A stretch of 64,000 nt of DNA from Dichetophora obliterata (GCA_963920525.1 OY986436.1:87413970-87477969), one strand, 5' to 3'. Shown: positions 46,791-58,504, counted from the first letter of the stretch. Notes: a model not told the origin generated them from the letters alone. Program-made: numbers and translations.

Positions 46791-48278
46791 TTACAGTTTT
46801 GCTTTGTATATTCTTTTTTGTATAAATATCATACTTATAAAATTATTGTAATAAACATAATTTATATTAAATATAAAAATAGCACAAAATATAACAGACT
46901 GAAGTACTGAAATGTACATATGATTGTGGTGACTCAATACCACCACACATAAACACCAACATCACAACATAAAAAAACACACTTTACAAAATATTCACTT
47001 ACACATTTTATCAAAAAAATTATTATTATTTAAGATTTAAAAAATTTTCAATTATTATTAATCAAAAATTTTGTATATTATATTCATTATAAAAAATGTA
47101 TTAATTGTATGAAGACATACAAAAATAAAATTGTTCAAAAAGAAATAAAATAAAAAATATATATCGTGCTAATAAGTAATTCGTGGGAACCACTAACGAC
47201 CCTCATATTTCTTTTTAAGGCGGTCTAGAATTTGTATATTTTTTTTATGTTTCAAAAGTATAGTTTTCCGAGAATATACTGTTTAATTTTTGTAACGATA
47301 CTGACGTTATCTCCGCTTCTACAGCCGCTTTAGCAGGTATCGAGCGCACACCACAAATATCCATACTCACTCTCTTTTCATTAATTTATCTAAAAACTAC
47401 TTTTTTCGGCAATGTGTTGTAAAAAAAAACAAAAACTATTCAGCGGAATCATCTGAAATTTTAATGTGTTATTCACATCAGTGGCTATCGCTATCGAAAT
47501 TACCAAAATCGTATATTTTACACTGAATAACCAGTAAAAAAACTGTTTTTAGAACTTCAATTTCAAAAGCGCGTTATTCTGTAAATTTTAAGTATTTTTT
47601 TTTCTAGTCCCGGCCATAGCTGAACTCAAAGTTATTTATAATATTCTTGGTTTTAACTTTTAAAATAAATAGAATAGTAAAAATAAACAACAGCGCGCAG
47701 GCTCTTTCTTTGAAAGGGTTTCATTGAACACTATTTTGAACATAATCAAAAATTTAAAAAAAAAATGTTTCTTTGTGAGTGTTACAATACTTAAAAGTTT
47801 AAATATCGTTGTTCATTACTTTAACTTTTACAAAAAGAAATCTAAAAAATACCTCAAATATACAAGCAATAGGCCTTAATATTATATTATAATGTTCATG
47901 TCTTTTTTCTTGTTATTACATTTTAACAAAACTATTTGTTAGTCTTCAAATTAAATAAAGTTTTTATTAAAGCTTAAGAAATTGCGTTTCATTATTTCAA
48001 AAATCTAAATTTTATTTTTTTGTTCAAAATATTGAATATATTATTGAGTTTTTGAAGTTCATACGTGGATACTTTTTTCTTAAGTGGATACATTTGGATA
48101 CATTTGTAACTTTTTCATTGATACTTTTTTTAGAATCGTCGCGGCAGCACTGATCTGAGGTGAACTCACGTACGTTTCACTAAAGTAAAGTAAAGTTTCA
48201 CTAAAGTACTAAAGTACACAAAAACAGAAAAAACATATGTTTTTACGTCACAAAATGTAAGTTTCCTATCTCTTTATT
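46791..48278. other. AT-rich DNA without genes
   Basis: No gene or bounded element recognised. Short direct repeats GTGGATAC/GGATACATTTG (about 48066-48101) and AAAGTAAAGTTTCACT (about 48183) occur near the end. Confidence 0.45.
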
Positions 48279-48691
48279 GGTCCAGTTAGCCACGCATGGC
48301 ATAGCAGTGCATGGCTTAACAAGCGTCACATCGAAATTTGTTTAGTGGGATTTGTGTGTATCTGATTATGCACGACATGGCAACGCATGGCAATGCTCAG
48401 ATAAAAACAGAAATGCATCTCTGACTACATAGATAAACATAGAAGATCTATTCATTTTGATTTCTGAGTATTCTTCTATGTATTTGACGTTTTGGTAAAA
48501 CAGATGTGAAGTTGCAAAATTGTTTGACCAAGTGCGGTTAATTTATTAAAATAAAATCGTTGTATTCTTTTTTGTTATTGTTTTATTTTGACTATGTGAC
48601 TATGCGCTGCATAATCACCATTTATTTGGCTGTGTGCTAGCTGCTTATTTGCGTTGCATGCGTTGTTGTACCATGCGAGGCTAACTGGACC
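48279..48691. repeat. Inverted-repeat element, about 413 bp
   Basis: GGTCCAGTTAGCCACGCATGG at 48279 is mirrored by CATGCGAGGCTAACTGGACC ending at 48691, one mismatch in 20. Just outside the right end, CAGAGAACCCGTCCAGAATG (about 48710) is the inverted form of a segment at about 53128. MITE-like; no clear TSD. The interior has many GCATGGCA-type motifs. Confidence 0.65.
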
Positions 48692-48923
48692 ATATCTCTG
48701 CGCCAGACACAGAGAACCCGTCCAGAATGTAAGCGATTGCGACTGACGATGAGGATTGCTTTTATATAGCATACGTTTGTTAGCAGCTATGTTTTTGTTG
48801 TAGTGTAATAAAGGCCAGCACAAGTGCATGTTTCATTTCAAAAAACTCATCGAACAAAAAAGCAATTCATGCCAAGCCATGCCAACGATCAAACCAAATC
48901 ATGCATGCCATTCCTACTACAAC

Positions 48924-50869
48924 CAGGGTTGCCACTTGTAAAATAATTTAGTTACCAAAATTTGATCAAAAAGTTACCAAAATTATATAAAAATTAATTA
49001 AATAAACATGCATTTTTTAAAGTAAGAAAATCAATAAAATTATAATTTTTGTTAGTAAAAATATGTATTCAACTTTTAAAGTACTTAAAATTAATAAACA
49101 GAAATAGTGGTAAAATAAATTTAGTAGTATTATTAAGTATTACACTTTTCTTGTTTAAAATTTCTTATTTTTAATAACTAAAAATCACAAAATAAGTAAA
49201 ATTCATAAACTCATATACTTATAAAAATGAGACGTATATCTTTTTTATTTAAAGTAGGTAAAAACGTATATAGAAAAAGTACAACTTTTTTCTTGTTTAA
49301 AATTTATTTATTATATTAAAATAAAAATCGCAAATTAGTAGTAAGTTCAGGTAAACGTAATTTTTTTGTCACAAAGCAAAACAAAAAATTGTAAATTAAT
49401 GGTATAAAAATGAGATCCTTATCTTTTTTATTTGAAAAAAGTAGGAACTATAAATATACCGCATTCATTGGCAATGAATATTGATTTTAAGAAAGTAAAT
49501 TAATAAATACAAATCTATGGCATTTAATGCTTTAAAAAATTATCGGTTTCCTCAAGTTAAAATTTTATTCATTTTTTAATAACTAAAAATCAGAAACTAC
49601 ACAGTTCGTTTGTTTTATAGGATATCAATTCTAACTACGGGCACTGATTTTAAATAAAAGGAAACTTTTTCTACAGAACTTTTTATACAGTTATTTTTCC
49701 AATAACTGCTCCTAAGCGCAAACTCTTGCAAAGTATTTAAAGCTTTTACTGATATCTTTTTACGTTTTAGAAAAACATATTGTGAAAGAAACGAAAATTT
49801 TATTCAATTTATTCAAAGCAATTTTAAGCGGCTGGAAAACTCTTATTTTTCAGTAAGTTACTTTAGAAATTTTTCCTATAAATTTTTCATGTAATCAATT
49901 TTCGTTATTTCAAAATATATCTGGAAATATCCACAATATCTGCAAAGGTCAAATGAATGATTAAACTTCAAAGACAAAAGATATTTTTATGATTCAGACA
50001 TTTCACGGTAGCAAATATGTTTATTAAGAAAAAGTTTTAAAATTTATGATTTTTAAGGCCATTATCTTCAAAACAAAAGCTGAAAAAAATTTGTTTACAA
50101 AAATGTTTAGACCTATTCAGCCGTATTATGAATAACTTTTCAAGCGGAACTGAAAAAGAGAGTTTTCATTATTAAGATAAACCTCAAGAACATTCACGAA
50201 ACTTAACAAGAAGAAAAATATTCAGGAAAAAATAAATTAAAAATGTCCAAAATGTTCTAGAGCTTTATCTTAAAAATAAAAACTCCCTTTTCTGATTCCG
50301 CGTGTAAAATGAATCATGATAGGGCTGAATATTTCCTAATCAAGGCTGTCAAATACGATCGAAATTGACTGATGCAGTTTAGAGATAATATTCTGTTAGA
50401 ACATAACAGGTTTTTAAATTTTTTTCCTGTAACTCCTAAACTAGAGCTGATGGCGAAAAAAATCTCAATTTTAAATCTAAAAATCTTCTTCTGGTGACCA
50501 CACATAATGAGGCTTTTCTCTCATTTCGCAGAGTTCCTTTGAAATCATTATGCTATTTATTGTATTAAAACCCAACTTGTTTTGTAGCTTCGTTTTATAA
50601 GAGACTTCTTTTTTATGCAATATTTTCAAATGATGAGTTCGGAAAACTTAGAGAAATGTTCAATACAAAACATAAAGTTTATGCTGCACTAAAAAATGTT
50701 TAATGTAATAATAAATTAAATTTTTTATGTTAGTCTTGCAAACTGATTATTTTGAATTTTTTTGAAAAACTAAAGGAAAAAAGTTACCAAAACTATAAAA
50801 AATTACCAAATTACCAAGTCAAAAATTATCTACCGAATTTGGTAATTAATTACCAAACTGGCAACCCTG
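48924..50869. mobile_element. Non-autonomous hAT element with perfect TSD, 1946 bp
   Basis: Both ends begin CAGGGTTGCCA. Subterminal regions are rich in GTTACCAAA/TTTGGTAAC repeats on both sides. The flanking 8-mers are identical: ACTACAAC at 48916-48923 and 50870-50877. No transposase domain seen. A TA-flanked MITE (50116-50329) is nested inside. Confidence 0.93.
50116..50329. mobile_element. TA-flanked MITE, TTCAGCCCTAT family, copy 1
   Basis: TA borders at 50114-50115 and 50330-50331. Ends TTCAGCCGTATTATGAATAA and, inverted, TTCAGCCCTATCATGATTC. The interior carries CCAAAATGTTCTAGAGCTTT. Other copies are at 56879-57027 and 62262-62477. Confidence 0.85.
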
Positions 50870-51323
50870 ACTACAACGCCAACTCAAGCTATGACATGCA
50901 ACCGATTTCTCAATTCATAGGTTGCATGGCTTCTTGAAAACATGTGTTGAATTACTGTGTCGTACATGTATTTGATATATGACGCTCTATGTTGTGTATG
51001 TGAATGTGATACTGTTTATAATATGGAAAACACATTTTGTTTATGTTTATATATCATACTATTAAACGAGCAATATTTGTTTGTTTGTTTATTTGTTTGT
51101 AAATGAGTTCTCGAAAACGGCCCAAGCGATAACGGCACATCACATGGTGTCTTCATACTGATTTTAATGAGTTGTCCCGTGCACCATGCAAAAGTTTAAG
51201 TAAGCCATGTCATTATCGAACTCAATGCGCTAACTTGTTTGAATCATACCTATCACTGTTGTATCAAGCCACACTCAACAAGTTCGAACAACATGACATG
51301 GCTTGACAATGAGTTGCTGTCGC
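50870..51323. other. Short non-coding interval between two hAT elements
   Basis: Contains TGTTTGTTTGTTTATTTG low-complexity (about 51069) and GACATGGCTTGACA-type motifs; no gene. Confidence 0.5.
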
Positions 51324-52352
51324 CAGTGTTGCCAGGTTAGGAGATTTCCCCCTAGATTTAGAGGTTTTTTAACTGTGTTGAGGGATTTTAGGGGCAATGA
51401 ATCTTTAGAGGTTTTTTTAGGGAGATTTAATATTTTTTAGGGGGTTTTTAGGGGTATTTGAAAAATTTACTTTTGGAAATAAATTGTTCTTACTTTTCAT
51501 TAAAATAATGTAAACATTTAAGAAAAGAAGATATTTGACTTCTTGGGTATTTCAGCAACAATTTATAAAAACAGCTGAATTGGCAGCACTTAAAATTAAG
51601 TACCAATCATTTCCCACTTCACTTTAAACTTGCTTCGCGCTTTACTTGCAATTGATTGATTCCGTGTAAAAACTAAAAACAAAGCAAATCGGCCTTTGTA
51701 ATCTAGTGAAGAGTGAGCTAGACTATGAACTCAGAGGTCGAATCCGGGTTCAGGCATGGTTTCTTTCGCTTGTTTACTTAATTGTGGAAAATGTTGAATT
51801 AAAGGACAGAAGCAACTGAGGGCTGGAAATGCTTGCCGAGGTTAGGGCATAACACTAGCCTCTGTTGTAAGCAATTCAAATTATCTTTCAAGTCTGTTCC
51901 GCCTAATCGATAATTCACGTATGGTTCCAATCAATTCTTCCTCTAATAATCTATCTCATCTCTTTCAGGTCAAAGACAAAACGTTGTTTGTATAAGGCGC
52001 ATGCCTTAGTTCTTTGATCTTTTAGAAAAAAAAAAAGAATGGGGAAAAAAGAAATGCCCAAAAATATATAAAAAAGTAGGAGACGGAGCCTCCTTTCAAA
52101 AGTAAGACTTAATTTTAATGTTAATTTCACATTGGACAATTGAGAACTATGAAGCAACTTTCTGCCCTTGTTAAAGACGTTCAACAGCTCGGCCCTTTAA
52201 ATACATAGGCTTGCATTGCAGTTGCACTACTTTTGAGAAATTATTGTATGTATGAAATTTTTGTATGTTTTCGAAGTAAAATTTTAGAGGAATTTTAGGG
52301 GGATTTGAAATCCAATCTAGGGGTAAATGGTGAAATGCACCTGGTAGCACTG
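51324..52352. mobile_element. Non-autonomous hAT element with perfect TSD, 1029 bp
   Basis: Ends CAGTGTTGCCAGGT and, inverted, CAGTGCTACCAGGT. Subterminal repeats of TTTAGGGG/CCCCTAAA type occur near both ends. The flanking 8-mer GCTGTCGC is identical at 51316-51323 and 52353-52360. No transposase domain; the interior includes a tRNA-like segment. Confidence 0.93.
51692..51760 (+). repeat. tRNA-like segment (SINE-like) inside the hAT element
   Basis: AGTGAAGAGTGAGCTAGACT is followed by GAGGTCGAATCCGGGTTC with a clear B-box (GGTCGAATCC) at about 51737. No closed acceptor stem; possibly a SINE inserted in, or captured by, the hAT element. Confidence 0.5.
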
Positions 52353-52371
52353 GCTGTCGCACAAATCAATA

Positions 52372-52810
52372 GGGCTATTCCCAGTTACGGGCAAATAGCT
52401 TTGCAAATGTATGCCCTACCAAATATTTGCCATCAACTGTGAGCACACTTTTTAGAACACTGTTGCAAGCAAAACTCACAGCTGCTTTGGAGAAAAAAAA
52501 AAACACGAACAGTATTTGTGGTGTTTTTGATTTTCATTTATCAAAGTGTATTATTTATCAAAGTGAGTTCCATATCAGAGTCTGTTAATTTCGTTTTATT
52601 AGGGGCGTTTGGTCAAAATGTGACAGCTGATTGATTGGCAAATAAGAGTTGCCCACGCTCGACTGTATGCATTGCGATTTTAGTGTTGCAAATTTGACAC
52701 AGTCGGGCAAATGCAAATCTGTACATTTTGTTGTTGTGTTGGAAATATTTGCCATCATATTTTGCAAATGCCACGATGCCACGCTATTTGCCCGTTATCG
52801 GGAATAGCCC
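52372..52810. mobile_element. TA-flanked MITE, GGGCTATTCCC family, 439 bp
   Basis: TA borders at 52370-52371 and 52811-52812. Ends GGGCTATTCCCAGTTACGGG and, inverted, GGGCTATTCCCGATAACGGG, followed on both sides by CAAATAGC. Non-coding. Confidence 0.88.
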
Positions 52811-52812
52811 TA

Positions 52813-53481
52813 TTGTTCAAGCAATTCGTCTTACGCTAACCTTTAGTGTAAGTGCAACAGAAACAAGAAAGAAACGTGAGAACATAGCAAAAACTATGAA
52901 ACTGGCTTTGAACATACCTAATTGCACTAATTGTACTCAGAAAGGAAATCGTCGTCGCACGAGAAAAAATACAATATATTCCAAGTCTGCGATTAATCGT
53001 TGCGGCTGATTCTGACCTGCGATTTCATTCTGGGCGGGTTCATACATATATTTTCATGTATTTTATTGGATTGCAATATCGTGAACCGCAACGATTTTTG
53101 ATTCTGCCGGGCTCTCATTCTGGACGGGTTATCTGTGTCTAGCGACCAGAGAGGATCGCCGGTCAAAACGACTTTTAATTCTGTTCGGGCTCTAACACTG
53201 AACTGATTTTCATTTTATTGTTTTGTTGTTTCGTTTTATGTCGCTACGTAGGAGTTTACTCTCAATGCTCCGTAGCTTACTCCGTGCCCATAGCCGATTA
53301 TGAATAATCACCCAAAAAACAAGACAAACCAAAATGAACAATCGCCCAAAAATTTAAGCCGTTTTGTTTTTTTGGGCGATTGTTAATTTTCGTACTTTTT
53401 TGCGATTATTCGCACAGTCGCTGAAATGTTTCGGAACAACAAGGTCGTTGTCACGTCAAAGAAATAAAAGCGACAACAGTA
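52813..53481. other. Non-coding DNA with dispersed-repeat pieces and a small hairpin
   Basis: GCGGCTGATTCTG (53001-53013) and a GAACCGCAACGATTTTTGATTC segment show GTTGCGG/CCGCAAC symmetry. The block 53125-53195 recurs elsewhere (48706 and 41360, both inverted). AACAATCGCCCAAAAA is mirrored by TTTTTGGGCGATTGTT at about 53337-53388. No gene. Confidence 0.5.
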
Positions 53482-53706
53482 ATGCTTGGTTTTCACTATG
53501 TTATTTTCAGTGGTCAGTTGTTGTCAATCAAATTGAAAATGACAACATGTTGATATTTTTTCTACATTTGGCAATTTTGGAAAATTAAAAACAAATAAAT
53601 TATTAAATGGAGGTACGCAGAAAATGTTCTAGAGTTTTATTAAGGTAATATTTCAGGTGATAAAATTTTGCGTAGTCATAAAAATGACATAGTGAAAACC
53701 AAGCAT
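53482..53706. mobile_element. TA-flanked MITE, TTTTCACTATG family, copy 2, 225 bp
   Basis: TA borders at 53480-53481 and 53707-53708. Ends ATGCTTGGTTTTCACTATG on both sides, inverted. The interior matches 34903-35100. The small open frame at 53364-53588 spans its edge and is not a gene. Confidence 0.88.
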
Positions 53707-53708
53707 TA

Positions 53709-55126
53709 CAAAAACACAAATTCGAACAACTAACTTTGACATCTAGATTAATTTTTCTTCAAAATGAACCTTCTTTGCTATTCTACAATGGAAATAACAA
53801 CTGGAAACACGCGCTGAGTCTTAAAAGTCTATTTATTATTACTACCAGCTGCCATCTAAGCCAAAATCTAGTAGCATTTAGTCAAAATTTATACAAAGAA
53901 TTTTTTAACCCATAAAATTATTTACACATGATCGCTTAGTTCATATGTATGCAAAAATCAAATTTTTTATGATTGTTTTTTGAGTAAATTTTAAGTTTGG
54001 TGCACGATAACAAAAAACTGTGTGTCATAGTTCAAAATATGACTTCAATAAATTGGTAATATATGATTAAGCTACGTTTAAAAAATACAGCAAACCTCTT
54101 TTATCTTAATTTATAAAAAGCAAGCACGCTGCTCCGTGTCCAATATCTCTCAAGCTGTTCAGCCTGAAAGTATGAACATATTAATACATAAAAGGCAAGC
54201 ATGCTGCTCACACACAGTATTTCTCAAATTGTAATTATTTTTTAATAGTAAAGTAATTTTACAAGACACACTGTTCTCAAAAATTTTCAGCCTGAAAGTA
54301 TGCACAGAAAATATATTTGATACTTATCAGTGAAAATATTGGGTTTTTACAATAGCCCGTTTTTGATCTAACTACTTTTTTTTCATCCTTTTTTTTCATC
54401 ATAAAACAGTTATGACGAGTTTAATGAAATTCTTTTGGGTCGATTTGAGTCGATTGTACCAAAAAATATAATTGTGTCAACCGCAAAACGACACCTGAGT
54501 TGCTACGTATATGAAGTTTGCAAGGCCAGTTTGTAAAGTTTTGTATAAACATGATTGTTACCAAACTTGACACTTTGCACTTTTACACTTGAACTAATTT
54601 TCCAAACACTGCTTCAATACGTAAGGTGTTATATAAAGTGGTACATTTGTATTTTGCAAAAATCAAGTGTATAAAAATTAAGCTTTTAAAAGAGAAAATA
54701 GTGCTTTTGGCAAAAGGCTCCAAAAAGGAAGTATGCGGAGGACCTGTCGTAGGACAAGCTTTTATACTAGTAGCATAATAATAGAAAATATCTAATGCAA
54801 ATTGAAAAAATTACAGTCACAAAAGTTCTGGCAGAAGGCCTAAAGTTATATGCACTTCAAAAAAGCAAAATTTCCTTTAAATCAGCTCAAACTTACGCAA
54901 CTTGACACTCCTTGCGTAGTAAAATTCCAAAAAAAGTCCGGCCCAGCCTACTGTTCGTTTGTAAGTCTATTCATGGTGAAATGCCAAACCTTACTGAGCA
55001 TTTTTGGCTTTGCCACATGTTACGAATCACGCGTGAGGTGTCAACAAATTTGCACTGAAAAACAAATAGTAAAAAAATTACCCTTTACATAGCTTATATG
55101 GCGATTGAAAACTTTGAAAACAGACT
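53709..55126. other. Non-coding DNA with a diverged duplication
   Basis: AAGCAAGCACGCTGCT (about 54118) recurs as AGGCAAGCATGCTGCT (about 54200). TTCAGCCTGAAAGTATG occurs at about 54158 and 54286, so a module of about 75-110 bp is duplicated. The open frame 54850-55092 has no recognised domain. Confidence 0.5.
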
Positions 55127-55128
55127 TA

Positions 55129-55391
55129 CTGCCCTATTATGGCAAAGTAACAATTGTAACCCAGTACTTAAAATTTCTATGCATTTGTTGTAATTTTTGA
55201 TTTCAAAACAAAGTTTGAAGTTCAAAAAATAAAATTTTTTAACGAAATTGTCAGTATCTCAAAAGCAGGTGACAATTTTAATCAAACTTTATTATTTTTG
55301 AGCTTCAAATTTGAAATCAAAAAATTGCAACGAACACATAGAATTTTAAAAATACTGGGTAACAATTGTCACTTTGTCAGAATAGGGCTGT
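55129..55391. mobile_element. TA-flanked foldback MITE, 263 bp
   Basis: Left end CTGCCCTATTATGGCAAAGT, right end inverted ACAGCCCTATTCTGACAAAG. Arms continue through ACAATTGT(A/T)ACCCAGTA and AATTTTT(T)GATTTCAAA for about 85 bp. TA lies at 55127-55128 and 55392-55393. It is about 370 bp upstream of the AGPAT coding exon. Confidence 0.75.
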
Positions 55392-55759
55392 TAACCTGTT
55401 ATCAAAAACTTTTGTAAGCTTAGCTTCCAAAATAAAAACACATTTCTAGTTTTTTCCAAAATCTTTTGTCTTTTTCTTTTAAATTCTTAAGAATAGTTTA
55501 ACCGATTTAAAAAATTTAAACGGTATGGTAAATTTTGTACTGTGCCTGCGAAGAGTTTATTTTTCTTTGATTTGAAGTCTTAAGAAAATTACAAAACTTT
55601 GGTAGATGAGCGATAGCTGAAAAACTGATTGTTCTTAAAAATCTTTCTAGGAAACTATTTTTTGCATCATATTCTGTCAATTTTTGATATAAAGCCTGAA
55701 AATATCGAAAAATAAAATAGTTTGAATCAGTCTAATGTACAACTTAATTTTACTTTCAG

Positions 55760-55773
55760 ATAAAAGCTGCAGG
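55760..55773 (+). other. Likely 5' UTR part of the first coding exon
   Basis: TTTTACTTTCAG gives a good splice acceptor directly before ATAAAAGCTGCAGG and the start codon. A non-coding upstream exon is implied but was not located. Confidence 0.5.
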
Positions 55774-56706
55774 ATGAGTTGTGTTTGTGAAATTATTGGC
55801 CTTACTTGCCTGTTGGCATTAATCTTGAGCTTCTCCACCAAGGCACCTTATCAGCTAAAGATGTCGACATTTTTAATTGGTTCTGGAATAATTGTGTTGG
55901 TCTGTATACCTTTTATGTTTCTCAGACCAAGAGACTATCGAAATGGCTTGTAAGTTCAAAATTATGCCTTTTTTTATGTGATTAATGATATGATTCATTT
56001 TAGGGCTCCAGCATGGTGCTGTCGCCAATTAAGTAAAGCACTCGGGGTTACAATGGAGGTGCGTGGATTAGAGAATGTCCGAAAAGAGCATGGTAATGTG
56101 GTACTTATGAACCACCAAAGTGCTTTGGATCTTTTAGGTTATTTTCATATATACCTATTTATTACTAAAAGTTTCCTTTGATATCATTATTTATTTTTTC
56201 CAACAGTTTTGGCATATCTTTGGCCTGTTATTGGTCGAGCAACTGTTGTTGCGAAGAAGGAGATCTTTTACATACCGTTTTTCGGAGTGGGCTCTTGGCT
56301 TTGGGGAACACTTTTCATAAATCGCTCAAAAAAAAGTGATTCTATCAACGCTTTGCAAAAGCAGTCGACAGCAATAAGAAAACAAAACTGCAAATTACTT
56401 ATTTTTCCTGAAGGCACGCGTAATTCACAGGATAAACTTTTATCTTTCAAAAAAGGCTCCTTTCACATTGCCTTGGAAGCTCAATGCCCGGTTCAACCTG
56501 TTGTTATATCCAAGTATTGGTTTCTCAATAGCGAATTGAAAATATTCAGACCTGGACACGCAGTTATTCATATATTACCAGAAATAGCTCCCGATAATTA
56601 TTCCAAAGACAATTTAAATGAGCTCCTTGAGAAGACACGAAGCGTTATGCAAGCTGAATACTTAAAGTTAAGCCAGGAAACGAAGATTTTTAGTGATAAG
56701 AAATAA
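55774..56706 (+). CDS. Agpat: 1-acyl-sn-glycerol-3-phosphate acyltransferase (AGPAT/LPAAT)
   Basis: Transfers an acyl group from acyl-CoA to lysophosphatidic acid, giving phosphatidic acid, at the ER membrane. Coding exons are 55774-55949, 56004-56137 and 56207-56706; both introns (54 and 69 bp) have GT-AG borders and joining gives 269 residues. Two hydrophobic segments lie at about 7-20 and 31-50. Motif I NHQSALD is at 95-101 (catalytic H96, D101), motif II GTLFINRSKKSDS at 137-149, motif III FPEGTR at 170-175 and motif IV CPVQPVV at 197-203. Length and motif spacing fit the AGPAT1/2 branch. I chose ATG 55774 because TTTTACTTTCAG just upstream (AG at 55758-55759) looks like an acceptor for a 5' UTR exon; an ATG at 55735 would lie in that intron. 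The frame is intact, so this is probably a working gene in a transposon-rich setting. The exact paralogue is not determined. Confidence 0.95.
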
Positions 56707-56798
56707 CCATAGTTAGAAATTTTTATTTTAATTTAAGTAAATTTATATTTTTTGTTATCTAACTTCTTTAAATTACTAGAAGTGAAAAAACCAAAAGC

Positions 56799-56804
56799 AA
56801 TAAA
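56799..56804 (+). promoter_or_regulatory. Poly(A) signal of the AGPAT gene
   Basis: AATAAA 93 bp after the stop codon, followed by an A-rich stretch. Confidence 0.6.
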
Positions 56805-56878
56805 TCAAACAAAAAAAAGCTATAAGTTCTTATTTTATAAAGTTTTAAAAGTTCAGATGTTATATATGTAAATAATAA

Positions 56879-57027
56879 TCAGCCCTATCATGAATAATTT
56901 AACTTTCATTTTTAAGAAAAAGATGAACAAATTTGCATTAAAAATTTCCAAAATGTTCTTGAGCTTTATCTTAAAAATGAAAACTACCTTTTCCGATTCC
57001 GCGTGAATTATTCATCATAGGGCTAAA
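56879..57027. mobile_element. TTCAGCCCTAT-family MITE, copy 2 (shortened)
   Basis: CAGCCCTATCATGAATAA at the left and ATTATTCATCATAGGGCT at the right. The interior GATGAACAAATTTGCATTAA and CCAAAATGTTCTTGAGCTTT match the copy at 62262. It is about 149 bp, shorter than the other two, with a decayed right tip. It lies just after the AGPAT poly(A) signal. Confidence 0.75.
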
Positions 57028-57074
57028 AATTTAATATTCACTCCTCGTTTTAATTATTTTAAGAAACCGAATAC

Positions 57075-57312
57075 CAAAAAATTGTGGAGCAATTGAATAA
57101 TGAAAACTTGAATTTTACAATTTTTTTATAGTCATATGTATTAAGACCTTCTAAGTCCATTTCTTTTTTTGCAACTTTGAACTCCTGTAACTGCTAAACC
57201 ACTTGAGAGCGGCCTTTGAACTCAATTTGGACTTAGAAGGTCCTAATACATATAATTAAAAAACAAAAATGTAAAATTAGAGTTTTCACTATTCTTCAAT
57301 TATGCCAAAATT
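57075..57312. repeat. Foldback, about 100-bp arms
   Basis: GCAATTGAATAATGAAAACT...CATATGTATTAAGACCTTCTAAGTCCA is mirrored by TGGACTTAGAAGGTCCTAAT...AGTTTTCACTATTCTTCAATTATG. The loop is about 50 bp. MITE-like; TSD not resolved. Confidence 0.75.
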
Positions 57313-57365
57313 GTTGCCAGCGATTTACCAAATTTCAGCGTTTAAGTTACAGAATTAATTATTAA

Positions 57366-57440
57366 TAGTGTCCGACCGAATATTCGGTTACGGTAACGGC
57401 CAGTTTCGGCCATATTGAGGCCAAACTTTTGGTAATAACT
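57366..57440 (+). mobile_element. Isolated hAT-like terminus
   Basis: TAGTGTCCGACCGAATATTC and then CGGTTACGGTAACGG and GGCCAGTTTCGGCC have the form of a hAT end with palindromic subterminal repeats. No second end was found in the next kilobases, so it is probably truncated, perhaps by the Helitron-like DNA at 57460. Confidence 0.35.
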
Positions 57441-57459
57441 TCTTGCATTAGTCATTTAA

Positions 57460-58019
57460 TCAATACTATTATATAAAGGAGACTCACCAAATTTGATCCA
57501 GAATAAGCTCGGTAACCGCTGAACCGATTTTGATAATAATTTTTTTATTCGATTCCTATGATAATTTAGATTGTCATAGCTTACCAAGGTATTCGAAAAA
57601 TTTATTCTTTAAACATAGTACTCTGTTCAGTTTCATGTGAAATTCCACTCAAACATCTATACAAAATATGACAGCTGCGAAAAAAGCGTGGACATTTTCA
57701 AAGCATTTTCGTCAGAGCAGTACTCTGTTTCTGAGCAACATTTTTTCATGGCAATTTAGTTGTACTTCCCAGGGTTGATATTTTCGGTACAATTTCTTTA
57801 TTTTCCTACTACCAAAGCGTTTTTGGTACATTTAATTTCACTCTATAATAAACATAGAATTTAGAACTCTAAGTAAGCACACGATTTAAATGAAATTAAA
57901 AATTTATCTTGTTCTGAATTTATTCAATTATTTATTCAATCGACAGCAAATGTTAAAAGAATATTTTATTTTCAAAGTTTAATAAAAACCAATTGCAGAA
58001 ATAGACTGCAGAAATAAAT
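57460..58019. other. Non-coding DNA starting with a Helitron-like 5' end
   Basis: TCAATACTATTATATAAAGG at 57460 resembles the 5' ends at 15298 and 24668, followed by CGGTAACCGCTGAACCGATT. No CTAG 3' end is identified and no gene is present. Confidence 0.4.
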
Positions 58020-58027
58020 GCCACAAT

Positions 58028-58496
58028 CATGGCAGAATAACCAGGTAGATGCAATTCGGAGAGCAAAAAACGAGAGAACAAAACATTGGCGTAGCTATAA
58101 TGTCACTATTGAGAATTTATTTTTATTCGTTCAGCCATATGGATGTATAATTTACTCGTAACCGTATAAATAAAGCGAGTACCCAGATTTTTTGTGTGAA
58201 AATATAAAAAATTTTCATTAAAATCATTACAAATTTAATAAAATGAGCTGTGTTTATAGTTATAATACAGAATTAATTGTATTTTGGCTGTAAACAAAGC
58301 AAATCAAAATTAACTTTTAATAAAATTTTCATTTGACTACTAGTTAGAATGTTCAGTAACCAATTTGTTTGTGTCGCTATGTACGGCTGCTTTGAATTGA
58401 CAAAATATATTTTGACATTATAGCTACGCATTTGTTATTGTTTTATTTGTCGTAGAGAGCATGTTTCCAGTGAGCCTACCTGGTTATTCTGCCATG
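58028..58496. mobile_element. P-like MITE family 2, copy B, 469 bp
   Basis: Ends CATGGCAGAATAACCAGG on both sides (inverted). Flanking 8-mers GCCACAAT (58020-58027) and GCTACAAT (58497-58504) match at 7 of 8. The body is homologous to 13300-13690 in opposite orientation. Non-coding. Confidence 0.85.
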
Positions 58497-58504
58497 GCTA
58501 CAAT

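Noticed and set aside
52728..53009. 93-residue + strand open frame
   Set aside because: Starts inside the TA-flanked MITE and runs over its edge; composition and lack of domain argue against a gene.
54850..55092. 80-residue open frame upstream of AGPAT
   Set aside because: No recognisable domain, no splice context linking it to AGPAT, and no repeat copy to support conservation.
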